From Paracoccus laeviglucosivorans (GTDB lineage Bacteria; Pseudomonadota; Alphaproteobacteria; Rhodobacterales; Rhodobacteraceae): a stretch of 64,000 bases of DNA. The stretch spans positions 1 through 64,000 of the forward strand of contig NZ_FXTK01000020.1 of assembly GCF_900182695.1 (NCBI RefSeq). Reading direction: 5' to 3'. The position numbers were made by a program, and so were the translations under genes. A model generated the notes under the pieces. The model was not told the origin of the DNA and ran no database searches. It was given only the letters and a program-made list of their open reading frames with translations. Numbering within the stretch: position 1 is the stretch's first letter; every line of letters begins with the position of its first letter. Shown piece after piece: positions 35,832-43,472 of this stretch.

Positions 35832-36775
35832 GCGACGGCAAGAAACGCCGCATGTCGATGCTGGACAATATGGCGGGCGCAGCCCCTGCGGCCCCCATGA
35901 TGGCAAACCGCGCACTGCGTTCGGCCCGTGATGCGGTCGATACGCACCGTATCTGGGATCTGGACCCGGACACGATCACCGACGACCGCAGCGCCGACCG
36001 TCTGGACCCGGCCGATGTGGCCGATCTGCGCGCCTCGATCGAAGCGGTGGGGCAAACCGTGCCGATCCTTGTGCGGCGCGACCCGGTGCGGGCGGACCGA
36101 TATCAGCTGGTCTATGGCCGCCGCCGGCTTGAGGCCGTGCGCGGATCAAGCCATGTGGGCAAGGTGCGCGCCATGATCGCAGCCATGGACGACCGTGCGG
36201 CCATTATGGCGCAAGCCTCTGAAAACACGGGCAGGCGCGATCTTAGCTTTATCGAAAAGGCGCTGTTCGCCCAAGAGCTTATGGACACGGATTTCGGCAC
36301 GCAGGCCGAAGTAGCCGAGGTGTTGAACCTGACGAAATCCGCGATCTCGATGGCGCTTTCGGTATCCCGCGCGGTCGGCCGCGATCTGGCCAGCGCGATC
36401 GGTCCCGCGCATGGCATTGGCAGACCGCGGTGGGAATCGCTGGTCAAAGACCTGCAGGCCAGCCCCCTGCCCCAGCCGGAGCTGATCGATCTGGCCATGC
36501 AGACCCGCGCCAATACAGCGGCGGATGTTGCCGATCCGTCGGTTGCTGCGTTCGATGCGGTAAGCCTTCGTTTACGAAAGGCGTTGATGCTGCCCACACC
36601 GCGCCGTGAAACGCGCAAGGTGACGCTGGATCAGGACAGCGTGGCGCGGCTGACACGGACAAAGGACGGGCTGCGGCTGGACCTGCAGACAACGGATGAG
36701 AATTGGGCGGAATGGCTGCTGGAACATGCCGGCCCCGCCCTTGAAGAGCTTCACGCCCGCTACAAGAGGCGCTGA
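35828..36775 (+). CDS. repB: Plasmid partitioning protein RepB (ParB type)
   Basis: 315-aa ParB-family protein. The nuclease-like N-terminal domain includes LRASIEAVGQTVPILVRRDP, YQLVYGRRRLEAVR and the box-II region AQASENTGRRDLSFIEKALFAQEL, followed by an HTH (TQAEVAEVLNLTKSAISMALSVS). It binds parS; the likely site is 38006-38021. It overlaps repA by 4 bp (ATGA). Confidence 0.95.
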   Translation: MSDGKKRRMSMLDNMAGAAPAAPMMANRALRSARDAVDTHRIWDLDPDTITDDRSADRLDPADVADLRASIEAVGQTVPILVRRDPVRADRYQLVYGRRRLEAVRGSSHVGKVRAMIAAMDDRAAIMAQASENTGRRDLSFIEKALFAQELMDTDFGTQAEVAEVLNLTKSAISMALSVSRAVGRDLASAIGPAHGIGRPRWESLVKDLQASPLPQPELIDLAMQTRANTAADVADPSVAAFDAVSLRLRKALMLPTPRRETRKVTLDQDSVARLTRTKDGLRLDLQTTDENWAEWLLEHAGPALEELHARYKRR

Positions 36776-36816
36776 GGAGAGAGCAGTCGAAACCATACAG
36801 GAGGCACGGACAAGCC

Positions 36817-36868
36817 AAAGAAAAGGTCCCGCAAAGCATACACCTCACGAGACCCCTTCGATCTTAGC
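36817..36868 (-). ncRNA. repABC counter-transcribed RNA (incA-type ctRNA)
   Basis: On the minus strand in the repB-repC gap, a promoter TTGCAG (36903-36898) - 17 bp - TACCCT (36880-36875) would start an RNA near 36868. It ends at a hairpin formed by GGTCTCG and CGGGACC (arms 36854-36848 and 36831-36825) followed by TTTTCTTT. About 52 nt, with position, size and terminator as in known repABC ctRNAs, which pair with the repC leader and limit repC expression. Its coordinates are estimated from these signals. Confidence 0.8.
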
Positions 36869-36897
36869 AAATCCAGGGTAGTCGGTTGACGCGGCAT

Positions 36898-36903
36898 CTG
36901 CAA
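36898..36903 (-). promoter_or_regulatory. ctRNA promoter -35 box
   Basis: TTGCAG on the minus strand, 17 bp from the -10 TACCCT (36880-36875). Both lie in the repB-repC intergenic region and point away from repC. Confidence 0.65.
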
Positions 36904-36951
36904 GTCCATCGCGATTCGCAGAACGGGATTTCTTTGTCTTCGTGATAAAAA

Positions 36952-38019
36952 ATGTTCTATCAGCCGATCACGTCATTCCGGCGTGCGATGGATGCTGCGC
37001 CTGTGCAGCGTCAAATGTCGCGCGCCCTGCCCGCACATGCCGTCGATAAATGGGACGCTTTGCGTGAACTGGCCGTCGCACGCACGCATTTCGGCCTGTC
37101 TGACCGCGATCTGGCGGTCCTGCAGGGCTTGCTGAGCTTTCACCCCGGCACCAAGCTGGACGACCCGACAAAGCTGGTCGTATTCCCCTCGAATGCGACC
37201 ATCTGCGAGCGGCTGAATGGGATGCCCTGTTCCACCATGCGGCGTCATATCGCGAAGCTGGTCGAGACCGGCCTGATTGCGCGCCGCGACAGTCCGAATG
37301 GCAAACGGCATTGCCGCCGCGAAGGTCAGGCTTACGGCTTTGACCTGACGCCCCTGGCGTGCCGCTTTGCCGAGATCACCGCCATCGCCAATACCGTGCG
37401 CAGCGACCAGCTGCGGATACGTAACCTGCGCGAACAGCTTAGCCTGATGCGCCGCGATCTGCTGTCGCTGTCTCAGGACACCGAAACGGCTGAATTGATT
37501 GCCTTGGTGACGAAAGCCTTGCGCCGGAAACTGACCATCGCACAGCTAGAGGCGCTGGATGCTGCGCTGTCGCAAGCTGTGGAAAACCTGCGTATCGCAG
37601 ATGATACGAGCACCGCTGACATCCAAAATGAGCAGCACCAATACAGTAAAGATAAATATATTCCTGAATCTGAAAGTGGCGGAGAAAAATCGGGCGGTGA
37701 TGCCGATCTGGAATTTGCCGAGGTCATTGCGACTTGCGATCAGATTCAGCAATTCGCTTCCCAGCCAGTTCAGGACTGGCAAACCTTGGTCCGCGCTGCC
37801 GAGGAGGTTCGCCCGATGATGGGTATCTGCGCCTCGGCCTGGAGGGCCGCTATCGACAACATGGGTCATGTCGTAGCGGCGGTTACCTTGGCGGCGATCC
37901 TTCAACGATTCTCGCAGATACGGGTGCCCGGTGCATATCTAAGGGAGCTGGCGAAAAAGGCAGCGCGACATGAGTTTTCGGTGGCTTTGATGATCCGCCA
38001 AACAGGTTCACAGCTGTGA
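36952..38019 (+). CDS. repC: Plasmid replication initiator RepC
   Basis: 355-aa RepC, a little shorter than the roughly 400 aa of many relatives. The N-terminal winged-helix domain is clear (PAHAVDKWDALRELAVARTHFGLSDRDLAVLQGLLSFHP, then FPSNATICERLNGMPCSTMRRHIAKLVETGLIARRDSPNGKR). The C-terminal domain follows an A/T-rich stretch. Expression is presumably limited by the ctRNA at 36817-36868. The ATG at 36952 has no strong ribosome site, in keeping with translational control. The stop codon lies inside a parS-like palindrome. Confidence 0.94.
   Translation: MFYQPITSFRRAMDAAPVQRQMSRALPAHAVDKWDALRELAVARTHFGLSDRDLAVLQGLLSFHPGTKLDDPTKLVVFPSNATICERLNGMPCSTMRRHIAKLVETGLIARRDSPNGKRHCRREGQAYGFDLTPLACRFAEITAIANTVRSDQLRIRNLREQLSLMRRDLLSLSQDTETAELIALVTKALRRKLTIAQLEALDAALSQAVENLRIADDTSTADIQNEQHQYSKDKYIPESESGGEKSGGDADLEFAEVIATCDQIQQFASQPVQDWQTLVRAAEEVRPMMGICASAWRAAIDNMGHVVAAVTLAAILQRFSQIRVPGAYLRELAKKAARHEFSVALMIRQTGSQL
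37610..37695. other. A/T-rich segment inside repC, probable oriV
   Basis: Between the two RepC domains the base composition drops sharply to A/T-rich for about 80 bp (for example AAAGATAAATATATTCC). In repABC plasmids the replication origin is inside repC in such a segment. No iterons are visible. Confidence 0.55.
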
Positions 38020-38021
38020 AC
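38006..38021. other. parS: parS centromere-like palindrome
   Basis: GTTCACAGCTGTGAAC is a perfect 16-bp palindrome fitting the repABC parS consensus GTTNNNNGCNNNNAAC. It overlaps the repC stop codon. I found no second copy by eye in the rep locus. Confidence 0.8.
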
Positions 38022-38043
38022 TATTGTGGTGATCCCGATGCCA

Positions 38044-38298
38044 TCAGCCCCGGAGCTGTCTGTGGCTCGCGGCAGAGTCGGTCACGCTGGGGGCAGGGGA
38101 CGGCTTGCTGCGGTCTGCATAGCTGTGGCTTTCCAAAAACTTTTTCATGATCAACGGCACGATCAGACGCATGCAATCATCCGAATAACGCCGGTTCAGC
38201 CCAGCGGCCAACGTCGCCTCTTTGATCTTGGCCTGAACGGCGTCCTCGCATTCCTGCCATTTGGTAATCAAGCTGTTCTGGTGCACGGTATTACTCAT
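38044..38298 (-). CDS. Small hypothetical protein
   Basis: 84 aa from ATG 38298 (MSNTVHQNSLITKWQECEDAV). A predicted helical, charged N-terminal two thirds and a Ser/Pro-rich tail are visible. No ribosome site is evident and no family is recognised. It lies convergent to repC. It may be a real small protein or a chance frame. Confidence 0.3.
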   Translation of the reverse strand: MSNTVHQNSLITKWQECEDAVQAKIKEATLAAGLNRRYSDDCMRLIVPLIMKKFLESHSYADRSKPSPAPSVTDSAASHRQLRG

Positions 38299-38635
38299 GA
38301 TGCATCGGCATGGCGAATGAACCCATGGGGCATCAGCCGCCATAGGTCACACAACCATCGTTTCGGGAATGTTGGCCAGAACCACAGATCGGCGATTCAG
38401 GGCTGATTTCTACGCCACCAAATACCGTCATTTTGCTATCTAAGCTAGCTTTATGTTTTCGATCCATCCCGGATGCTTACCGAAAGGGCAGGGGGAATGC
38501 CTGGCCAGCTGCTTGGCCGCCGGGCAGTGTTGGAACGAATGCGGAACACGCCTTGCCGGCTCGGCGGCCATTTTGCCGCCAAGCCTTATCGCATCGGGTA
38601 GCAGGCAGGGCAGGGGCCCTGCGGCGATCAAAGCA
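38299..38635. other. Gap without a recognised gene
   Basis: About 340 bp between the small hypothetical frame and the end of the first luxI gene. No promoter, repeat or gene is convincing. Confidence 0.35.
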
Positions 38636-39283
38636 TCAGGGGACCAGCTCCGGCGGAATGACCGCGCATTTGAAGGCAAGGAACCTGCCGTCCTCATTTC
38701 CGGAAATCGGGCCCAGCGGTTCGGGCATGAATCCAAGCTTCTTGGCCATGCGCATAAAGGCGGGCGGGCCCAGGAACAGACATGCCTTGCCCTGCAGACC
38801 GTGCAGATAGGCATTGGTCCGTTTGAGGATTTCGGGAGCGACGCCCGGCTCTCCCGATACGGTGAACCGCGTCAGTTCCCAGATGTCATGGTCAACCGGG
38901 GGTTCGTCATAGCACAGATTGTTGGGCATTCCGGGCAGCAGGTCGTAGCACGCATCGCGGATCATGTAGGTATAGACGTATTTGCCATGGCCGATCAGGC
39001 AGTCCGTGCGCTTCAGCCGGGCGCCTCCGACGACCTTTTCGCCGCGATGCGCGATGATATAGATGGTGCCGATGGTGTCGTATTGTTCGAACTCGATGCC
39101 CTCGTCGTGAAACAACTGCCATTTCATGTCATTGACAAAGACCTGCTTGCGCAGTTCCAGAAATCTCATGACCAACTGCCAGTGCGGGGCGTCGCCCGGA
39201 AGCTGCAATATCCGGATACTCAGGTCGTCGTCAGCAACTGTTGGCACGACATGGCTTACGGTTTCGAAATTTGCGGCTTTCAT
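38636..39283 (-). CDS. Acyl-homoserine-lactone synthase, LuxI family (first copy)
   Basis: 215-aa LuxI-type synthase that makes an N-acyl-homoserine lactone from S-adenosylmethionine and an acyl carrier. Conserved positions seen are LELRKQVFV (Arg, Phe), NDMKWQL (Trp), EFEQYD, VVGGARLKRTD (Arg) and WELTRF (Glu/Arg). In EFEQYD the first of two usual Asp residues is Glu. ATG 39283 follows AGAGGGA. It lies divergent to a LuxR gene across a 370-bp region with a 24-bp dyad. It is clearly paralogous to the synthase at 41070-41690 (most of the C-terminal 100 residues are alike). Confidence 0.92.
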   Translation of the reverse strand: MKAANFETVSHVVPTVADDDLSIRILQLPGDAPHWQLVMRFLELRKQVFVNDMKWQLFHDEGIEFEQYDTIGTIYIIAHRGEKVVGGARLKRTDCLIGHGKYVYTYMIRDACYDLLPGMPNNLCYDEPPVDHDIWELTRFTVSGEPGVAPEILKRTNAYLHGLQGKACLFLGPPAFMRMAKKLGFMPEPLGPISGNEDGRFLAFKCAVIPPELVP

Positions 39284-39300
39284 GAAATTCCCTCTAACAC

Positions 39301-39324
39301 GTCAGGTCAGATCCCAGACCTGAC
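39301..39324. promoter_or_regulatory. 24-bp dyad upstream of the first luxI gene (possible lux-box-like site)
   Basis: A perfect inverted repeat GTCAGGTC / GACCTGAC surrounds 8 bp, 18 bp upstream of the luxI start. A second small dyad CCGAAC-GCC-GTTCGG follows at 39326-39340. It may be the operator of the adjacent LuxR protein, although its spacing differs from the classic 20-bp lux box. It could instead fold in the luxI leader RNA. Confidence 0.45.
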
Positions 39325-39653
39325 ACCGAACGCCGTTCGGACGTCAGAGACCGTAATTTACCCCGACAATAACCAAGCCAATGATGGCATAGACGATGAA
39401 ACACGCGCCGGGCGCCGGGCCACGTTCCGCAGGTCGGCGCTTTGGAAAGACCGTCTAAACCTCTGGCAAATCATAGCCTGTTGCCGGGAAATCTGGACGA
39501 TCCTGCGAAGCTTGGCTTTCTGCGGTAAATGGTTTTCCGTGCCTGAACGCAGACTGAACTACAGGATTCGGTCGATCTGGCTAGCCCCTTGGGGTTGAAA
39601 ATATACTTTAGAATAATCCATAAGTTTCACGACAGCTGAACAGGGAGCAGTCG
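39325..39653. other. luxI-luxR divergent intergenic region
   Basis: No gene is recognised. Apart from the dyads at its left end it contains an A/T-rich stretch before the luxR start (TTGAAAATATACTTTAGAAT at 39595-39614) likely to hold the luxR promoter. Confidence 0.4.
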
Positions 39654-40286
39654 GTGATCCGCGCATTCATCCCGAACTATGACGCCGAGGCAGCAAGGCT
39701 GTCCGCCTTTGCCCCGTCCGGATGGGTTCTGGCGTTCAACCTGACGCCGTTCGGCCCCAAGCTGATGGACAATACCTTCCCGAAAAAATGGCAAGAGATC
39801 TATGGTCAGGGGCCGACATTCCAGCATGACCCGGTCTGGAAATGGATCGCACAGACCAGTGACAGCATGATCCGCTGGTCGGAAATCACCATCCCGGATG
39901 AACTGAACATTCTGGCCGCCGCGCGCAGCCACGGCCTGGTCTATGGTGCGGCCTTCCAAAGCAAAATCGGCGGCAAGCAGTCGTTTCTGTCCGTCTCTCG
40001 CAAGGATCGCGAGTTTCTAGATGCAGAGATGTCCGAGATGTCGGCGAAATTCACGCTTTGGTCGAACCTGCTGGACAATGATGCCGGGCTGACCCCGAAC
40101 GAACGTGCCGTGCTGTTCCTGCTGCGCGACGGCCTTTCCCAGACCGAGGTCGCGGCAAAGCTGAATGTCAGCCTGCCCACGATCAAGGCAAGGCTGAAGC
40201 AGATTCATGCCAAGCTGGGTGCCACGAACACGACGCAGGCCGTTGCCATGGCGACCGTCATGGATCAGCTGAAGCACCTATCCTAA
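39654..40286 (+). CDS. LuxR-family quorum-sensing regulator (first copy)
   Basis: 210-aa LuxR protein, short for the family. The autoinducer-binding domain keeps the ligand-contacting residues in order (W and Y in KKWQEIYGQG, DP in HDPVWKW, W in MIRWSEI). The C-terminal HTH is GLSQTEVAAKLNVSLPTIKARLKQIHAKLGATNTTQAVAMA. The start is GTG at 39654, preceded by CAGGGAG. It is partner to the divergent luxI at 38636-39283. Confidence 0.9.
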   Translation: MIRAFIPNYDAEAARLSAFAPSGWVLAFNLTPFGPKLMDNTFPKKWQEIYGQGPTFQHDPVWKWIAQTSDSMIRWSEITIPDELNILAAARSHGLVYGAAFQSKIGGKQSFLSVSRKDREFLDAEMSEMSAKFTLWSNLLDNDAGLTPNERAVLFLLRDGLSQTEVAAKLNVSLPTIKARLKQIHAKLGATNTTQAVAMATVMDQLKHLS

Positions 40287-40320
40287 AGTATAGGTTGCAC
40301 TCAGCCGATTGCCAGCGTGG

Positions 40321-40758
40321 TCAGCTATCTCGCGTCAGCCGGCTGGTGCCGCGCGGCGCCCGATCACGGTGATCGGCATCGGCCATATCGGCAATGACGA
40401 ACTCTACCGCGACATAGGCATCCTGACCCTGCGGCCAAGACCGGATCAGGGCTTTGTCATGTTCGCTTGACGGTGCAAGCCGGACGATTTCCTCGCCGAT
40501 GACGGGCTGCGTGAACGCCCGGAATGCGGCCTTGCCATCGACGGGGCGCACGAAACGCTGAAAGCCGAAACCACCCGCGACCAGCTTTTCAAGCAGGCGG
40601 GTTTCTTTCATGGCCTTGATCAGCGGCGCGACATCGCTGCCTTCGAATTCGATGGGGCCGGGCTCGATCTGGGTGCCGTCATCGGTATAGCACGGCGACA
40701 ATGCGACAAGCGCAATGTTGGCCTGATCGAACGTGGACACAGTAATCAAATTCGTCAT
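40321..40758 (-). CDS. Hypothetical protein in the quorum-sensing island
   Basis: 145 aa from ATG 40758 (MTNLITVSTFDQANIALVALSPCYTDDGTQIEPGPIEFEGSD). No family is recognised; the composition is that of a soluble globular protein with a basic C-terminal tail. AGGAAAGGG directly precedes the start, but this site lies within a 7-bp hairpin (40758-40774). It stands between the two luxI/luxR modules, so it may be quorum-controlled. Confidence 0.6.
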   Translation of the reverse strand: MTNLITVSTFDQANIALVALSPCYTDDGTQIEPGPIEFEGSDVAPLIKAMKETRLLEKLVAGGFGFQRFVRPVDGKAAFRAFTQPVIGEEIVRLAPSSEHDKALIRSWPQGQDAYVAVEFVIADMADADHRDRAPRGTSRLTRDS

Positions 40759-40774
40759 CCCTTTCCTAAAGGGA
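40758..40774 (-). promoter_or_regulatory. Hairpin covering the ribosome site of the hypothetical gene
   Basis: In the mRNA TCCCTTT pairs with AAAGGGA around a 3-nt loop, so the AGGAAAGGG ribosome site and the A of the start codon are in the stem-loop. This could dampen translation unless opened. Confidence 0.4.
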
Positions 40775-41069
40775 CCAACACAAGGCGATACTAAGTCAAA
40801 AATGCGGTTCCAAGGGCACAACGAACCACACGGTTACACGGAAAAACGGCCCGTATCAGTCAAGCTTGTATTGATTTTTGCAGGGGGCAAAGCAGCAGCG
40901 TCTGCCCAACGCTATGACAAAGAAACCTGTCGGTTCCGGCTTCCCGCCTGGGGAATCAGGGGACGAAAATCAGCATCCTCCATCACGATTCTGCCATAAC
41001 CTATCCAAGTATAGTTTCGACAGCAATCGGGGCAAATCAGGCTTACCATTTGTTGAACGCGAAAACGGA
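40775..41069. other. Gap upstream of the hypothetical gene
   Basis: About 295 bp between the hypothetical gene and the end of the second luxI. No gene or clear regulatory site is seen. Confidence 0.35.
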
Positions 41070-41690
41070 TCAGTTCGCGGCAGGCGGCATGACCGCGCAT
41101 TTGAAGGCCAGAAAACGCCCGTCATGGTTGCCGCTGATCGGACCCAGCGCTTCGGGTGCCCATCCCAGTTTCTTTGCCATTCGCATAAATGCTGGCGGAC
41201 CCAGAAACAGGCAGTCAAAGCCCCCCTTGCCATGGATAAAGTCGTTTGCGGCGCGCAGGATCGCCTCGGCCAGTCCCGGTTCCTGATCGGCGGCAAAGCG
41301 GGTCAGTTCCCAGACATCGCGATCAACCGGAGGAGTGTTCCAACACAGGTCCGTGGGCATACCGTCCAGCAACCCCCGGCAGGCATCGCGGATCATGTAG
41401 GAATAGCGGATCGCGCCCTGTCCGAACTCGGCATCGGTGCGGCGCAGACGTGCGCCGCCGATGATCACCCCGTCGCGATGCGCGATGACATAGATCGTCT
41501 GGTTCGGGGCGTCATATTGCTCGAACTCGATGCCTTCGTGATTGTGCAGATCCCACTCCATGCGATCGACGAAGATCTGTTTTCGATAGGCCAGAAAACC
41601 ATGCACCAGATTCCACCGGGGAACGTCTTCGGGAAACCGCAGGACCGATACCTGATAATCGCAGGGCGCGCTTTGTGCTGCATTCGTCAT
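41070..41690 (-). CDS. Acyl-homoserine-lactone synthase, LuxI family (second copy)
   Basis: 206-aa LuxI synthase. FLAYRKQIFV, RMEWDL, EFEQYD, GGARLRRTD and WELTRF correspond one for one with the first copy, including the Glu in EFEQYD, and GPPAFMRMAKKLG, GPISGN and DGRFLAFKCAV are identical in both. The ATG at 41690 lies four bases after the stop of a small gene (41695-41937) on the same strand. The frame remains open upstream, but that region is coded in the other frame. Confidence 0.92.
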   Translation of the reverse strand: MTNAAQSAPCDYQVSVLRFPEDVPRWNLVHGFLAYRKQIFVDRMEWDLHNHEGIEFEQYDAPNQTIYVIAHRDGVIIGGARLRRTDAEFGQGAIRYSYMIRDACRGLLDGMPTDLCWNTPPVDRDVWELTRFAADQEPGLAEAILRAANDFIHGKGGFDCLFLGPPAFMRMAKKLGWAPEALGPISGNHDGRFLAFKCAVMPPAAN

Positions 41691-41694
41691 GCGG

Positions 41695-41937
41695 CTAATG
41701 CCTTGCTGCGCCGGGGGGCGGGGTTTCCACATCGGCGTCCAGGCCGTCCGCCAGCGATGCGCGGCCCAGAAAGGCCCTGATCTCTGGCGGACGGGAGAGG
41801 AACAAGCCGCGATGCTCGACAACCTCGACACTTACGATGCCATCAACCGAAAAATCATCAAAATGGCGGGTCAGGCTGTCGGCCATATCCCTTGTAAACT
41901 TGGCAACGGCCAGTACTCGCGGTTTCTTCCCTCGCAT
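41695..41937 (-). CDS. Small protein co-transcribed with the second luxI
   Basis: 80 aa (MRGKKPRVLAVAKFTRDMADSLTRHFDDFSVDGIVSVEVVEHRGLF...). AGGAGA lies five bases before the ATG, and the stop is only four bases before the luxI start, so an operon is very likely. No family is recognised. The middle is a predicted beta/alpha segment and the last 20 residues are acidic and Pro-rich. The first luxI copy has no counterpart. Confidence 0.6.
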   Translation of the reverse strand: MRGKKPRVLAVAKFTRDMADSLTRHFDDFSVDGIVSVEVVEHRGLFLSRPPEIRAFLGRASLADGLDADVETPPPGAARH

Positions 41938-41989
41938 ACCTGTCTCCTAGCTCAGTTTAAGTTAGGGCTGGGCAAGCAAAAATGAGAAG

Positions 41990-41995
41990 TATAAT
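41990..41995 (+). promoter_or_regulatory. -10 box of the second luxR gene
   Basis: A perfect TATAAT 57 bp upstream of the luxR start, in the 114-bp divergent region. No good -35 is found 17 bp upstream (GCTGGG), which would suit an activator-dependent promoter. Confidence 0.4.
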
Positions 41996-42051
41996 CCTTT
42001 CAGGGTGTCTTATGGGACAGGCCGAAAAGACACGTGCAAGGATTAATCCCG

Positions 42052-42690
42052 ATGCTCCCAACACTTATCCCCTCATATGACGAGAACGTGCAGCGCATCG
42101 CAGACATTGCCAAATCTGGCTGGACTTTTGCGCATCGCTACAACTGGTCGGGGCCGATGCATTTTGAAAGCCGCTATCCGCAGGCCTGGATCAACAAGTA
42201 TCAAAGCAATCTTTATCAGGTCTGCGATCCGGTGGTTTTCTGGATCTGCAAACCGCATATGCGCGAGTTCCGCTCGACCCGCTGGTCCGAGATGTCGCAG
42301 ATCATCGACGTGCGCGGCGTGATGGAGGGGGCAAGCCGTTTCGGTCTGAAATACGGCGCGGCATTCACCCGCCGGGTGGACAAGCTGACCGTCAGCTTCA
42401 TGACCGTGGCGCGCAGCGATCGGGAATTGACCGATGGCGAAATGGATGTGCTGGGCGCGACCTTTCACTTTTGGGTCGATACGCTTGAGCAGTCCCGCCC
42501 GATTCTGTCCGAGGCCGAGATCGAAGCGATCCGGTATCTGCGCGACGGTCTGGCGCAGGGCGATATCGCCGCATCGCTGGAAATCTCGGAATCGGCGGTG
42601 AAAAAGCGCATCACGGGGGCGATGAACAAACTGCACGCGCAGACCCGTCCGCAGGCCGTGGCGCTGTCGATTGCGCACCGGCTGATATAG
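42052..42690 (+). CDS. LuxR-family quorum-sensing regulator (second copy)
   Basis: 212-aa LuxR protein. Ligand-pocket residues are kept (W and Y in AWINKYQSN, DP in VCDPVVFW, W in TRWSEM). The HTH is GLAQGDIAASLEISESAVKKRITGAMNKLHA. The ATG at 42052 (AAGGATT before it) gives an N-terminus, MLPTLIPSYDENV, that parallels the first copy (IRAFIPNYDAEA); a GTG six codons earlier is less likely. It is divergent from the luxI at 41070-41690. Confidence 0.9.
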   Translation: MLPTLIPSYDENVQRIADIAKSGWTFAHRYNWSGPMHFESRYPQAWINKYQSNLYQVCDPVVFWICKPHMREFRSTRWSEMSQIIDVRGVMEGASRFGLKYGAAFTRRVDKLTVSFMTVARSDRELTDGEMDVLGATFHFWVDTLEQSRPILSEAEIEAIRYLRDGLAQGDIAASLEISESAVKKRITGAMNKLHAQTRPQAVALSIAHRLI

Positions 42691-42822
42691 CGCCGCGCCT
42701 TGCCGCGCCTGCGGGCGGGCAGGGGACGCTACCGGAGGTTGCGAAGTGAACCGTTTATCTCGTGTTTGGCGCGAAATTGTTGAAAATTCGACAATCTATA
42801 CGGGTCTTGCTGGCTAGGAGAC

Positions 42823-43446
42823 ATGCTCCATATCAAAGGTTTAGTAATGAGATTTTCAGTCGATAGCGATTTACGCGCAATCTCATTACTGGCGACCGCT
42901 GGGTATTACATCGGTATCCGCATCGGCAAAGGCGGCGCGGACAAGGTGTATAATGCCTATCCCGCGCTGTGGCAGCAACGCTATGCGGCCATGTCCTATC
43001 TTCTGCGCGATCCGACGGTCGGGTGGGCCTATGAAAACATCGGCACGGCCCATTGGCATGAGCTGGCCGAACTGGACAGCGCGGGCATATTTGCCGATGC
43101 GGCGCGTCACGGTCTGGCGCATGGCGTCACATTTGCCATGGGGCCGATCGGTGCGCGCACCATCGCCAGCTTTGCCCGCGACGACCGCGCCTTTGCCGCC
43201 GATGAGGTGAAGTGGCTTCGTTCGGCCACGACGCGGCTTCACGACCGGACGGACCGCGACATAACGCCCCGCGCGCGGCAGGCGCTAAGCCTGATCGCCA
43301 CGGGCAAGTCGCAGGCATTGGCAGCCCATGAGCTGGGCATATCCGAGGCCGCCATACGCGCCCGCCTTGCCTCGGCACGAGAGCGGCTGGGGGCCAGGAC
43401 CACCGCCGAAGCCATCATCATGGCCCGCAATCTCAGCATCATCTGA
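42823..43446 (+). CDS. Solo LuxR-family regulator
   Basis: 207-aa LuxR-type protein without its own luxI. The ligand domain keeps W and Y (LWQQRYAAM), DP (LRDPTVGW) and W (AHWHEL). The HTH is GKSQALAAHELGISEAAIRARLASARERLGARTTAEAIIMA. ATG 42823 follows AGGAG at five bases. It may respond to one of the two local signals or antagonise the paired LuxR proteins. Confidence 0.85.
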   Translation: MLHIKGLVMRFSVDSDLRAISLLATAGYYIGIRIGKGGADKVYNAYPALWQQRYAAMSYLLRDPTVGWAYENIGTAHWHELAELDSAGIFADAARHGLAHGVTFAMGPIGARTIASFARDDRAFAADEVKWLRSATTRLHDRTDRDITPRARQALSLIATGKSQALAAHELGISEAAIRARLASARERLGARTTAEAIIMARNLSII

Positions 43447-43472
43447 CACGGGGCCGCGCGCCTGCGTGCCGG

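Noticed and set aside
38453..39598. 381-codon rightward open frame over the first luxI
   Set aside because: It is antisense to a gene with all LuxI motifs and runs through the promoter region.
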